Assembly: GCF_003634935.1 (NCBI RefSeq)
Contig: NZ_RBXO01000001.1
Location: forward strand, 6,039,501-6,103,500
From: Saccharothrix australiensis
Lineage (GTDB): Bacteria > Actinomycetota > Actinomycetes > Mycobacteriales > Pseudonocardiaceae
Reading direction: 5' to 3'
Length of the DNA stretch: 64,000 nucleotides
Below are positions 13,704-21,920 of the stretch, one piece after another; positions within the stretch are counted from its first letter, which is position 1; each line of letters begins with the position of its first letter. A model generated the notes under the pieces. It worked only from the letters and a program-made list of their open reading frames with translations. It was not told where the DNA came from and ran no database searches. The translations under genes were made by a program, and so were the position numbers.

Positions 13704-13731
13704 GGCGAACGACCCCTAGCGGTCGTTCGCC
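13704..13731. terminator. Hairpin across the end of the DUF6167 gene, upstream of alaS
   Basis: Perfect 11-bp inverted repeat (GGCGAACGACC, loop CCTAGC, GGTCGTTCGCC). The loop contains the stop codon of the 13716-13982 gene, and the alaS start is 52 bp further on. It may attenuate or process the transcript entering alaS. Confidence 0.4.
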
Positions 13732-13982
13732 CTGCGCGCTCGACGACCCGGCGTGAAGCCCGTCTGCCGCTCCACGGTGTCGTGCAGCTCCTGCTCGCGC
13801 TCGGACATCCCGGCGCGCACCTCCGCGCCGAACGAGCCGATCGCGCCGGCCAGCTCCCGCAGGCCCTCGCCGACGTTCGCGCCGATGCCCGCCGGGGTGG
13901 CGGCGTGCGCGGCCTGGCCCGCCTTGCGGGTGGCGAACACGCCGGCGGCGATGCCGAGGCCGAACCAGAACAGCCGCCTCAT
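13716..13982 (-). CDS. Small membrane-anchored protein, DUF6167-like
   Basis: 88 residues with a hydrophobic start MRRLFWFGLGIAAGVFATRK, then a Gly/Ala-rich amphipathic stretch and a basic C-terminus. It belongs to the small conserved actinobacterial proteins encoded just upstream of alaS, usually annotated as DUF6167. Function is not known. ATG 13982 overlaps the stop of the preceding DUF948 gene (ATGA), so both are co-translated and probably act together at the membrane. A hairpin covers its stop codon. Confidence 0.75.
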   Translation of the reverse strand: MRRLFWFGLGIAAGVFATRKAGQAAHAATPAGIGANVGEGLRELAGAIGSFGAEVRAGMSEREQELHDTVERQTGFTPGRRARRANDR

Positions 13983-14371
13983 CGCCGACCTCGCCGGGAG
14001 TGCTTCTTCGGGGCCTGCGCGGCGCTGCGGCGCGCCCGGATGGCCTTGCTGACGCCGTAGGACAGCGCGGCGGCCTTCACCAGGGGCCCGCCCAGGGTGG
14101 CGGTGAACAGCGAGGTGAGCGCGGAGACGTTGCCGGTGACCGCGCGCGCGTTGGCGGTGATGCCGTCCACCCGTTCAAGCTGGGTGTTCACGTGCGTGAT
14201 CGTGGTGTTCGCGCCGGTGAAGAGGGGGTCGCTGTTCTGGTGCGCCTTGCGGATCGCGATGGTGGCCTCGTCCAGCGTGCGGCCCAGCTTGATCAGCGGT
14301 ACGGCCAGCAGGATCACCAGCAGCACGAACGCGCCGGCGACGACCAGCGCGGCGATCTGCCCTGGCGACAC
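13979..14371 (-). CDS. DUF948 membrane protein
   Basis: 130 residues with one N-terminal transmembrane segment (IAALVVAGAFVLLVILLAVPL) followed by a predicted helical region typical of DUF948 and a very basic C-terminus ending RRGRR. Conserved at this position ahead of alaS in actinobacteria; role unknown. GTG 14371 has a perfect AGGAGGA three bases upstream-of-optimal (14374-14380). First gene of the leftward alaS operon; a 213-bp gap separates it from the peptide gene that reads the other way. Confidence 0.8.
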   Translation of the reverse strand: MSPGQIAALVVAGAFVLLVILLAVPLIKLGRTLDEATIAIRKAHQNSDPLFTGANTTITHVNTQLERVDGITANARAVTGNVSALTSLFTATLGGPLVKAAALSYGVSKAIRARRSAAQAPKKHSRRGRR

Positions 14372-14584
14372 GGATCCTCCTGAATAGGGCTTGCTGGGTG
14401 CGTGGGCGACCCAGGTTACCGCGTGTCGCCCGAATGACCTCTGGTGGATCACCGTTGTGCCTGCCGGAACCCCCCGATCGGCAGCCCGCGCGCATGTGAG
14501 AAGTACTCGGATGACCGATGACCAGGGCCGTTCCGCTGCACTACCGTGATCTTCGCTGTTCCCATCCAGCGAGGAGGACACGGC

Positions 14585-14707
14585 ATGGCACAGGAGATCG
14601 AGACCCACGAGGCGCCGTCCAGCGGCCTGCTGCTCAGCGCGGAGGCGCTCACCGGCGCGGTCGACCGGCTGAAGACCGGCGGCGACGAGAACGACAACAA
14701 CGACTAG
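14585..14707 (+). CDS. 40-residue peptide, candidate RiPP precursor
   Basis: A short gene with a textbook ribosome site (GAGGAGG at 14571-14577) and clear codon bias, ending nine bases before the JmjC hydroxylase gene. The peptide starts MAQEIETHEAPSSG, has an amphipathic middle (LLLSAEALTGAVDRLK) and ends with an Asp/Asn-rich GGDENDNND. There are no cysteines and no signal peptide. The layout (helical leader, small polar C-terminus, one modifying enzyme next door) resembles a ribosomally made, post-translationally modified peptide. The double Gly before the acidic tail could mark a leader/core border. I do not recognise a named family. Confidence 0.65.
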   Translation: MAQEIETHEAPSSGLLLSAEALTGAVDRLKTGGDENDNND

Positions 14708-14716
14708 CACCGAGCG

Positions 14717-15907
14717 ATGGGCGTGGGGCACGCGCTGGCTGACCTCGTCGCACCGGTCGGGGTCAGCCGCTTCTTCCACACGGTGCAGGGTCGGGGGCAC
14801 CGCCGGTTCCCCGGACGGGCCGGGCGGTTCGCCGACCTCCTGAGCTGGGCGGACGTCAACCGGGTGCTGCGGGAGCACCGCCTGGAGTTCCCCAGGGTGC
14901 GGCTCGCGCAGGACGGCGAGGTCGTGCCCGCGCACACCTACTCGGAGCTGGTGGAGACCCGGCGCACCGGTCCGGTGGCCCGGCTGCTGCCCGCCGCGTT
15001 CGCGGAGCGGATGCGCGGCGGCGCGACCCTGGTGCTCGACTCGGTCAACGAGCTGGTCGGGTCGGTGCACGAGCTGGCCGTGTCGCTGGAGCACGAGCTG
15101 CGCGAGCGGGTGCAGGTCAACCTGTACGCGGGGTGGGGCGTCACGCACGGCTTCGACGTGCACTGGGACGACCACGACGCGTTCATCGTGCAGGTCTCCG
15201 GCCGCAAGCGGTGGCGGGTGCACGGCCCGACGCGGCCCGCGCCGTTGCAGCGGGACGTGGCGCAACCGGAGCCGCCGTCGGACGAGCCGCTGGACGACTT
15301 CATCCTGGAGGACGGCGACGTCCTGTACGTGCCGCGCGGGCACTGGCACGACGTCTCGGCGATCGGCGAGGAGTCGCTGCACCTGACCATCGGGTTCAAC
15401 CGGGCGACCGGCGTGGACCTGGTGGCGTGGCTGGCCGACCGGCTGCGCGCGGACGAGGTGTTCCGCGCGGACCTGCCCCGGTTCGCCACCCCCGAGGAGC
15501 AGGCGGCGCACGCCGACGTGCTGCGCGCGCGGGTGGCCGAGCTGATGGACGGCGGGGTGGTCGGCCGGTTCCTCGCCGACCGGGACGCCCACGGGCCGGC
15601 CATGTCGGTCATGGGGCTGCCGTGGACGGCGACGCGCGAGCTCCTGCCGCCCGGCGACGAGGCGGAGGTGCGCCTGCTCACCCCGCGCGCCGTGCTCACC
15701 TCGGACGCCTCGACGGTGACGCTGGCCGCGGCGGGCAGGCGGCTGGTGTTCGCGGCGGCGGCGAGGCCCGTGCTGGAGCGGTTGGCCGGCAGCGCGCGGC
15801 ACTCGGTGAAATCACTGGTGGACGCCGGAGCGCCCGCCCTCGATCGGGTGACAGTGCGAGCACTGCTCGGAGAATTGGTCACTCAGGGTCTACTGGCACC
15901 CGAATGA
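14717..15907 (+). CDS. JmjC/cupin-8 domain hydroxylase (ROXA/NO66-like)
   Basis: Fe(II)/2-oxoglutarate-dependent oxygenase of 396 residues. The iron triad is visible as His149 and Asp151 in HWDDHDAF and His211 in YVPRGHWHDV; VQVSGRKRWRV is the strand seen in the bacterial and human ribosomal-oxygenase branch. A C-terminal winged-helix-like region (VKSLVDAGAPALDRVTVRALLGELVTQGLL) resembles the dimerisation/WH tail of those enzymes. ROXA-type enzymes hydroxylate protein side chains, so the short acidic peptide encoded nine bases upstream is the obvious candidate substrate. Known relatives also act on ribosomal proteins, which remains an alternative. Confidence 0.85.
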   Translation: MGVGHALADLVAPVGVSRFFHTVQGRGHRRFPGRAGRFADLLSWADVNRVLREHRLEFPRVRLAQDGEVVPAHTYSELVETRRTGPVARLLPAAFAERMRGGATLVLDSVNELVGSVHELAVSLEHELRERVQVNLYAGWGVTHGFDVHWDDHDAFIVQVSGRKRWRVHGPTRPAPLQRDVAQPEPPSDEPLDDFILEDGDVLYVPRGHWHDVSAIGEESLHLTIGFNRATGVDLVAWLADRLRADEVFRADLPRFATPEEQAAHADVLRARVAELMDGGVVGRFLADRDAHGPAMSVMGLPWTATRELLPPGDEAEVRLLTPRAVLTSDASTVTLAAAGRRLVFAAAARPVLERLAGSARHSVKSLVDAGAPALDRVTVRALLGELVTQGLLAPE

Positions 15908-15917
15908 TCCGATAAGC

Positions 15918-15936
15918 TTAGGTATGCCTAACGTAA
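15918..15936. promoter_or_regulatory. Iron box (IdeR/DmdR1-type operator)
   Basis: TTAGGTATGCCTAACGTAA matches the 19-bp IdeR consensus TTAGGTTAGGCTAACCTAA at 15 of 19 positions. The ATG of the downstream gene (15924) lies inside it. A TANNNT -10 candidate TAAGCT at 15913-15918 directly abuts it, consistent with a leaderless transcript shut off when iron is plentiful. Confidence 0.7.
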
Positions 15937-16856
15937 GTCCGGACGGCTTGCCTGGCTGCGCGGTGGTCACCCGGCTGCTCGGCAGCAGCCCGGCGGGCAC
16001 CGCGACGCGGATGAGGTCCTGGCTGCTGGTCGAGCAGCCGGGGCCGTGGCCGGTCGACGCGGTGGAGCGGACGCTCGCGCCGGTGCTCCCGCCCGAGCGG
16101 CTGGAGCCCCTGCGCGCGGCTGGCCTCCGGCCGCTGCTCATCCGCCGGCCGGGCAAGCACCGGCGCGACCCGTCCGCGCCGCGCGCGGTGTACGTGGGCA
16201 GCGGGGTGCCCGGCAACCGGTGGCTGGAGCGGCTGGAGGTCGCCGACCTCGCGGAACTGGCCTCGCTCGACCTCGCCGCGGTGGCGGCGGGCCTGCCCGG
16301 CCACGGCGAGCGCGTCGACGGCCCGCTGTTCCTGGTCTGCACGCACGGCACGAAGGACGTGTGCTGCGCGGTGCTGGGCCGGCCGCTGGCGGGTGTGCTG
16401 GGCGAGAACCACCCCGGACGGGCGTGGGAGGTCAGCCACGTCGGTGGCGACCGCTGGGCGGGCAACCTGCTGGTGGTGCCGGACGGGTTCATGCACGGCC
16501 AGCTCGACCCGAACGAGGCGAGCCTGATCGCGAAGTCGGCGGTGGGCGGGCACGTCCTGCCGGAGCACCTGCGGGGCCGGACCACCGCGCCGAGCCCGTG
16601 GTCGCAGTTCGCGGAGATCGTGGTGCGCAAGGAGTTCGGGCTGCGCGGGCTGGACGCCGCGCTGGCCGTGGAGGAGCGCCCGCTGGAGGCGCCGGACGGC
16701 GAGTCGTGGGCGGTGACCGTGCGGACCGCCGGGCACGCCTACGAGGTGACCGTGCACCGCAACGACGTCCGGCCCAGCGGCGGCAGCCGGTGCTCGTCGT
16801 CGATCAAGCCGCCCGCCTTCACGACGAAGGCCATCAAGATCCTCGCCGGCGTCTGA
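15924..16856 (+). CDS. Sucrase/ferredoxin-like protein (thioredoxin-fold [2Fe-2S])
   Basis: 310-residue member of the sucrase-ferredoxin (Apd1-like) family. The cluster-binding half shows CTHGTKDVCCAVLGRPL (Cys139, Cys147, Cys148) and the HVGGDRWAGNLLV motif with a conserved His. These proteins are electron carriers often placed with siderophore or iron-reduction genes. No Shine-Dalgarno precedes ATG 15924, and an iron box overlaps the start codon, so it is probably leaderless and iron-repressed. GTG 15964-region codons further in would still keep the domain, but the operator position supports 15924. Confidence 0.82.
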   Translation: MPNVSPDGLPGCAVVTRLLGSSPAGTATRMRSWLLVEQPGPWPVDAVERTLAPVLPPERLEPLRAAGLRPLLIRRPGKHRRDPSAPRAVYVGSGVPGNRWLERLEVADLAELASLDLAAVAAGLPGHGERVDGPLFLVCTHGTKDVCCAVLGRPLAGVLGENHPGRAWEVSHVGGDRWAGNLLVVPDGFMHGQLDPNEASLIAKSAVGGHVLPEHLRGRTTAPSPWSQFAEIVVRKEFGLRGLDAALAVEERPLEAPDGESWAVTVRTAGHAYEVTVHRNDVRPSGGSRCSSSIKPPAFTTKAIKILAGV

Positions 16857-16950
16857 CCGGTCGGGCGCGCCGGGCACCGGCCCGGTCGGGCGCGCCGGCT
16901 CCGCGGGCCGGTCGGGCGCGCCGGGCACCGGCTCGCGGGCCGGTCGGGTC
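16857..16950. repeat. Short GC-rich tandem repeat downstream of the ferredoxin gene
   Basis: CCGGTCGGGCGCGCCGG occurs three times at 16857, 16882 and 16908 with about 25-26 bp spacing, and a partial fourth follows near 16939. GGCGCGCC palindromes are part of each unit. It fills the gap between two convergent genes and may help termination. Confidence 0.6.
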
Positions 16951-17037
16951 GCCTGCGGTCGTACCGGGCGTGGTCGTACCGGGAGCGGGCGGGTGCCGCC
17001 CCGCCCGGTATCCCCGGCCGGACGGGACGGCGGGTCC

Positions 17038-17769
17038 CTACCGGCGGACCAGCGTGAGGTAGGCGAAACCGAGGACGCCCCGGTAGCCCTTCAGCCAGCC
17101 GTCGCGGTGCTCGTCCACGATCGCCCGCACCTCGTCCGCCTCCGGGTGGTCCGGGTGCTCCAGCAGCCAGCGCTCGCGGCTCGCGCACCAGCGCGACTCG
17201 AACGAGTCCCACTCGTCCGACGTGGCGGTGGTCAGGTTGAGCAGCCGGAAGCCGGCGGCCAGCGCCAGGTCCACCAGCCCGTCGAGGGGCTCGAACTCGT
17301 CGCGGTCGAAGGTCTCCAGCGTGCGGGCGTTCGGCTCGGCCGCCCAGAACCCGTCGCCGAGCAGCAGCCGCCCGCCCGGCTTGAGGCGGGAGCGCATGGC
17401 GTCCAGGGTGGCACGGGTGCCGCCCCACGCGTGCGACGCGCCCATCGAGATGACCGCGTCCGCCGGCGGGGCCTCCCAGGTCGTCACGTCCGCGAGGTCG
17501 AGCCGCACGCGCCCGCCCAGGCCGCGGGCCTCGACGTTCGCCCGACCGCGCTCGATGGCGCGCTCGTCGGAGTCCACGCCCAGCGCCGTCGCGCCCGGTT
17601 CGTGCTCCACCGCCCTGAGCAGCAGTTCCGCCCAGCCGCAGCCGTAGTCCACGACGGTGCCGCCGGTGAGCGGGGCGAGCGAGGCGATCAGGTCGTACGA
17701 CTTGGCGTCGGACAGCGGCGAGTTGAAGTCGAGCAGGGCGTGTCCGTTGGCGGGCGGAGCGGTAGTCAC
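17038..17769 (-). CDS. SAM-dependent methyltransferase, class I
   Basis: 243-residue Rossmann-fold methyltransferase. Motif I is VVDYGCGWAELLLRA at about residues 38-52, the acidic residue after strand 2 is in LGVDSDERA, motif II-like LADVTTW and the post-motif GMGAS-type ISMGASHAWGG follow, then LKPGGRLLLGDGFW. The substrate is not clear; the ending with WDSFESRWCASRERWL suggests a small-molecule methylase. GTG 17769; 65 bp downstream of the rarA stop on the same strand, so possibly cotranscribed. Confidence 0.85.
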   Translation of the reverse strand: MTTAPPANGHALLDFNSPLSDAKSYDLIASLAPLTGGTVVDYGCGWAELLLRAVEHEPGATALGVDSDERAIERGRANVEARGLGGRVRLDLADVTTWEAPPADAVISMGASHAWGGTRATLDAMRSRLKPGGRLLLGDGFWAAEPNARTLETFDRDEFEPLDGLVDLALAAGFRLLNLTTATSDEWDSFESRWCASRERWLLEHPDHPEADEVRAIVDEHRDGWLKGYRGVLGFAYLTLVRR

Positions 17770-17834
17770 GGCGCACACCGTCGCAGACGCGGCCCTGATC
17801 GGCACCGGATTTACGCCGGCGCCGGCTCCCCCGG

Positions 17835-19181
17835 TCACTCCTGGCCCCGCACCACCCGGCGCAGCTTCGGCAGGCGCTCGGCGAGGTGGCGCTCCGCGCC
17901 CCGCCCGGTCGGCGCGTAGTAGTCGCGGCCCACGAGGTCGTCCGGCGGGTACTGCTGGGTCAGCACACCTTCCGGCACGTCGTGCGGGTACCGGTAGCCC
18001 CGCGCGTTGCCCAGCTTCGCCGCGCCCGCGTAGTGGCCGTCCCGCAGGTGCGCGGGCACCGTGCCGAGCAGCCCCTTCCGCACGTCGGCCACGGCCTCGC
18101 CGATCGCGACCGTCACCGCGTTCGACTTCGGCGCGGTCGACAGGTGGATGGTCGCGTGCGCCAGGTGCAGCGCGCACTCGGGCAGCCCGATCAGCTGCAC
18201 GGCCTGCGCGGCGGCCACGGCGGTCTGCAACGCGGTCGGGTCGGCCATGCCGACGTCCTCGCTGGCGTGGATCACCAGCCGCCGCGCGATGAACCTCGGG
18301 TCCTCGCCGGCCTCGATCATCCGGGCGAGGTAGTGCAGCGCCGCGTCCACGTCCGAACCCCGGATGGACTTGATGAACGCGCTGGTCACGTCGTAGTGCT
18401 GGTCGCCCTGGCGGTCGTAGCGGACGGCGGCCTTGTCGACCGTCGCCTCCAGCGTCGCCAGGTCCAGCGACCCGGCGCCGGCCACCGCGTCGGCGGCGGC
18501 CTCCAGCGCCGTCAGCGCGCGCCGGGCGTCGCCGCCCGCGAGCCGCACCAGGTGGTCCTCGGCGGCCGGCTCCAGGGTGACCCGCCCGCCCAGCCCGCGC
18601 TCGTCCGCGACGGCCCGGCGGACCAGGGCGCGCACGTCGTCGTCGCCCAACGGCCGCAGCTGGAGCACCAGCGACCGGGACAGCAGCGGCGAGACGACCG
18701 AGAAGAACGGGTTCTCCGTGGTCGCCGCGACCAGCAGCACGATCCGGTCCTCCACCGCGCCGAGCAGCGCGTCCTGCTGCGTCTTGGAGAACCGGTGCAC
18801 CTCGTCGATGAACAGGACGGTCGACTCGCCGGAGCGGACCAGGCGGCGGCGCGCCTCGTCGATGACCGCGCGCACCTCCTTCACGCCCGCCGACAGGGCC
18901 GACAGGGCCGCGAACCGGCGGCCCGTGGCCTGCGACACGAGCGTGGCGAGGGTCGTCTTGCCGGTGCCGGGCGGGCCGTAGAGCAGCACCGACGCGGGCG
19001 AGGAGCCCTCCACCAGCCTGCGCAGCGGGGCGCCCGGTCCGAGCAGGTGGCCCTGGCCGACCACCTCGTCCAACGTGCGCGGGCGCATCCGCACGGCCAG
19101 CGGCGCGTTGGCGGCGATCCGCTGCGCCCGCTCCTCCTCGCCCACGCCGAACAAACCCTCGTCGAACAGCCCTTCGTCCAC
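17835..19181 (-). CDS. rarA: Replication-associated recombination protein A (RarA/MgsA AAA+ ATPase)
   Basis: Clamp-loader-like AAA+ ATPase acting at stalled forks. The 448-residue protein has Walker [10 protein letters not shown], Walker [11 protein letters not shown], sensor ATTENPFF, the arginine region [10 protein letters not shown] and the family-specific C-terminus ([38 protein letters not shown]). GTG 19181 gives a short Asp/Glu-rich leader, [11 protein letters not shown], with a repeated DEGLF that is common in actinobacterial RarA. Divergent from the AraC-type gene at 19340. Confidence 0.94.
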   Translation of the reverse strand: MDEGLFDEGLFGVGEEERAQRIAANAPLAVRMRPRTLDEVVGQGHLLGPGAPLRRLVEGSSPASVLLYGPPGTGKTTLATLVSQATGRRFAALSALSAGVKEVRAVIDEARRRLVRSGESTVLFIDEVHRFSKTQQDALLGAVEDRIVLLVAATTENPFFSVVSPLLSRSLVLQLRPLGDDDVRALVRRAVADERGLGGRVTLEPAAEDHLVRLAGGDARRALTALEAAADAVAGAGSLDLATLEATVDKAAVRYDRQGDQHYDVTSAFIKSIRGSDVDAALHYLARMIEAGEDPRFIARRLVIHASEDVGMADPTALQTAVAAAQAVQLIGLPECALHLAHATIHLSTAPKSNAVTVAIGEAVADVRKGLLGTVPAHLRDGHYAGAAKLGNARGYRYPHDVPEGVLTQQYPPDDLVGRDYYAPTGRGAERHLAERLPKLRRVVRGQE

Positions 19182-19326
19182 GTGTTCGACTGTAGTCGCC
19201 CGGCGCGGCCCGGCCGGCCGGGCGTGCGGCGGGGTTCCGCGCACCGGCCGGCGGTGTCGGCCCGGCTCGGCACCGCACGGGCGGTCGCCCTCGCGGTCGG
19301 CGGGTCCGCGCGAGCCCGGCGGGCCG

Positions 19327-19332
19327 TACGCT
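19327..19332 (+). promoter_or_regulatory. Putative -10 for a leaderless AraC-type gene
   Basis: TACGCT (TANNNT) ends seven bases before the GTG at 19340, and no ribosome site precedes the start. This spacing places the transcription start at or next to the start codon. Confidence 0.45.
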
Positions 19333-19339
19333 GACCGCC

Positions 19340-20125
19340 GTGGAGGTCGCCGGCGGGCTGCTCACCGTGCGCGCATCGGGCGCCGCCGCGGCCAGGGCGG
19401 CGCTCAACGGCACGTCCGGTCCGCCCGAGCACATCCAACTGCTGGTGGGCTGCGCGGTGCCGGAGGGCCTGCCGAACAGCGGCGTGGAACTCCGGCTGCC
19501 CGACTGCTCGCTGCACGTCGTGCCGGCAGGCGCGGTGCTGCTCACCGTCGCCGAGACCCGGTTGACCATCGGGTTCACCGAGCTGAAGCCCCTGATGTTC
19601 CGGCCCGTGCCGGCCGACGCGGCGCTGCGCTCGGTGGTCGCGGGCGCGGTCGCGCACGTCCTCCCCGCCGCGCACGTGCTGGACCCGCACGGCCTGGCGC
19701 ACCACCTGCTCGGGCTGGCCGAACTCGTGCTGCGCAGCGCGCTGAAGGCCGAGCTGGAGCGGGTGGACTCGCCCGCCGCGCGCCGGCGCGACGCACTGGA
19801 GTTCATGCGCGAGCACCTGTCCGACCCGAACCTGGGCGCGGACGTGATCGCGCGGGCGCTGCACATCTCGCGCCGCCGCCTCTACCAGCTGTTCGACGAC
19901 GGCCAGGGCGTGTCCGAGCGCATCCGGGGCCTGCGCGTCGACCGGGCCAAGGCGCTGCTGTGCGACCCGGCGAAGGCGGGGCGCGGCATCGGCGAGATCG
20001 CCCGCGACTGCGGTTTCGTCAGCGCCGCGCACTTCTCCCGGACGTTCCGGCAGGTGGTCGGCCGGACGCCGAGCGAGTTCCGGGGCCGCTGGACGGGTGG
20101 CGCGCGACCGGGTCGGTGGCCGTAG
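19340..20125 (+). CDS. AraC-family transcriptional regulator
   Basis: 261 residues. The C-terminal AraC/XylS double helix-turn-helix is clear ([51 protein letters not shown]). The N-terminal ~140 residues look like the AraC-binding-like-domain of actinobacterial regulators ([10 protein letters not shown] ... [11 protein letters not shown]). No target is obvious; rarA is divergent but is usually constitutive. Start GTG 19340 lacks a Shine-Dalgarno and has a -10-like TACGCT seven bases upstream, suggesting a leaderless message. Confidence 0.85.
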   Translation: MEVAGGLLTVRASGAAAARAALNGTSGPPEHIQLLVGCAVPEGLPNSGVELRLPDCSLHVVPAGAVLLTVAETRLTIGFTELKPLMFRPVPADAALRSVVAGAVAHVLPAAHVLDPHGLAHHLLGLAELVLRSALKAELERVDSPAARRRDALEFMREHLSDPNLGADVIARALHISRRRLYQLFDDGQGVSERIRGLRVDRAKALLCDPAKAGRGIGEIARDCGFVSAAHFSRTFRQVVGRTPSEFRGRWTGGARPGRWP

Positions 20126-20242
20126 GTGCCCGTGAACCGGGTGACGGGTCCGGTCGGCGGTTGCGCCGGGTGGTGGCGGTGGCGGCCGGGAGGCGTCGGG
20201 CGGTGCGGACGCCGTGCTGTTCCGGGCTCAGCTCGACGGGTT

Positions 20243-20845
20243 CTACCCCTGGCCGCGGGCCAGCGACGCGAGGACGATCTCCCGCGCCGCGCGGACCGTG
20301 GCCGCGAAGGCGGCCGGGTCTCGACCGATGCGTTCGGCGCCCGCGCGCATGACACCGGACAGCAGCTCCACCACGAGGTGCACGTCGCCCACGTCGCGGA
20401 ACTCCCCGCGCGCGATGCCGTCCCGGACGACGTCCTCCACCGCGACCACGATCGCGTGGAACGGCTTGTCCGGCCCCTCGGCGACAGGGGCGCCGGAGCC
20501 CGGCCGGAACACCAGTTGCATGGTCCGGTCCCGGAACGACTCCAGGACCACCTCGATGATCTCCCGCATCCGGTCCGCGGCCGGCTCCGCGGACCGCGCG
20601 GCGACCTCGGTCACGCGCTCGACCGCGGGGCGGCCCGCCCGTCGGGTCAGCGCCAGGACCAGCGCGCTCTTGTCGTGGGCGTAGTTGTAGAGCGTGTTGC
20701 GCGCGAGCCCGGCCCTGGCCGCGATGTGGCCCATGTTGATCGAGTCGTAGTCGCGCTCCAGCAGCAGTTGCCGCAGCGCCTCGGCGAGGGCGGCCCACAC
20801 CATCTCGTGGTGCTCCTCGATGCTGGCTCCCCGGATCCGCGGCAC
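20243..20845 (-). CDS. TetR-family repressor of the SDR operon
   Basis: 200-residue TetR regulator: N-terminal HTH (ALRQLLLERDYDSINMGHIAARAGLARNTLYNYAHDKSAL) and a variable ligand domain. GTG 20845 is chosen because GGGAGAGGA at 20853-20861 sits seven bases upstream; an in-frame ATG at 20863 would put that site inside the gene. It lies directly downstream of the SDR gene on the same strand, and a double palindromic operator stands in front of the SDR gene, so it probably represses both genes including itself. Confidence 0.85.
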   Translation of the reverse strand: MPRIRGASIEEHHEMVWAALAEALRQLLLERDYDSINMGHIAARAGLARNTLYNYAHDKSALVLALTRRAGRPAVERVTEVAARSAEPAADRMREIIEVVLESFRDRTMQLVFRPGSGAPVAEGPDKPFHAIVVAVEDVVRDGIARGEFRDVGDVHLVVELLSGVMRAGAERIGRDPAAFAATVRAAREIVLASLARGQG

Positions 20846-20925
20846 CCGGTCATCCTCTCCCATCGCGGTTCCCCGTGCGCACCGCTCCGAGCCGGTGATC
20901 CGGCGCGGGTCGGAGGTCGCGCGGG

Positions 20926-21801
20926 TCACGCGGTGGTTCCCGGCGGGTGGTGGCGGCGCAGGTTGGCGGCGGCGATGCGGTCGAGCGCGCGGTCGGGCAG
21001 GACTCGGGCCAGGCGGGTGATCAGGGCGGCGTCCAGGCCGATGGTGTAGCGGGTGCGCGGTCTGCGGGTCGTCACGGCCTTCGCGACGACCCGTGCGGCG
21101 GCGTCGGCGGTCACGCCCGCCGCGGTGCCCGAGGCCATCAGCGCGTTGGTCGCCCGGACCAGGTCGCCGTAGCGCTCGTCCTGCTCGGGCGTCATCCGGG
21201 CGGCCAGGTCGTTCGCCGTCGCGATCCCGCGGGCGGCCATCTCCGTGCGGACGCCGCCGGGCTGGACCACGACCACCCGCACGCCCAGCGGAGCGACCTC
21301 CCGGCGGAGCGAGTCGCTGACCGCTTCCAGGGCGAACTTCGCGCCGGCGTACGCGCCGTAGGTGGCCAGGGCGACCTTGCCGCCGATCGAGCTGATGGTG
21401 ATCACCCGCCCCTTGTCGCGCAGCAGCGCGGGCAGGAGCGCCCTGGTGACGGCGATGTGGCCGAACAGGTTGACCTCGAACACCCACCGCCACTGCGCCA
21501 TCGGCAGGGCTTCGACCGGTCCGTTCACCTGGATGCCGGCGTTGTTGACGAGCGCGTGCAGCGCGCGCGGGTCGTCGGCGACCCGCGCGGCGAGTGCTGC
21601 CACCTGTTCGGCCTTGGTGATGTCGAGGGTGACCGGCTCGACGCCGGTCGACCGGATGGCGTCGGCGTCGCGGTCGCGCCGCACGCCGGCCAGGACGTGG
21701 AACCCCCGACCAGCCAGTTCGCGGGCGGCCGACGCGCCCAGGCCCGTGGAGGCTCCGGTCACGACGACCAGCTTCCGGGTTTGCTCCGTCACGGCGTGCA
21801 C
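20926..21801 (-). CDS. Short-chain dehydrogenase/reductase
   Basis: Classical SDR of 291 residues: nucleotide site TGASTGLG at 15-22, NNAGIQ around 88, the Ser of ISSIGG and the YxxxK pair in YAGAK. QPGGVRTEM follows as usual. It belongs to the retinol-dehydrogenase-like oxidoreductases; substrate unknown. Start GTG 21801 (MHAVTEQ), with a second GTG four codons later. The promoter holds the TetR operator and the gene is first in a two-gene operon with its regulator. Confidence 0.9.
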   Translation of the reverse strand: MHAVTEQTRKLVVVTGASTGLGASAARELAGRGFHVLAGVRRDRDADAIRSTGVEPVTLDITKAEQVAALAARVADDPRALHALVNNAGIQVNGPVEALPMAQWRWVFEVNLFGHIAVTRALLPALLRDKGRVITISSIGGKVALATYGAYAGAKFALEAVSDSLRREVAPLGVRVVVVQPGGVRTEMAARGIATANDLAARMTPEQDERYGDLVRATNALMASGTAAGVTADAAARVVAKAVTTRRPRTRYTIGLDAALITRLARVLPDRALDRIAAANLRRHHPPGTTA

Positions 21802-21811
21802 CCCTTTTTAC

Positions 21812-21845
21812 GACGACCTGTCGTCAAGATTACGACTTTCTGTCG
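21812..21845. promoter_or_regulatory. Double TetR operator upstream of the SDR gene
   Basis: GACGACCTGTCGTC (21812-21825, 6-bp arms around CT) and CGACTTTCTGTCG (21833-21845, 4-bp arms) are two copies of a CGAC-N4/5-GTCG palindrome, centres ~20 bp apart. They lie 10-45 bp upstream of the SDR start in an unusually AT-rich patch, the expected place for a repressor site. Confidence 0.75.
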
Positions 21846-21920
21846 CAAAAAGCGAGAGCAGGTGTGACGCCGATCACCGAGCGGACGGCTCGATCGCGTC
21901 AGCGCACCGCGAGGGCCGCC

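Noticed and set aside
16857-16950. Possible CRISPR-like array
   Set aside because: Units are 17 bp with ~8-bp spacers and are GC-rich simple repeats; no cas genes are near.
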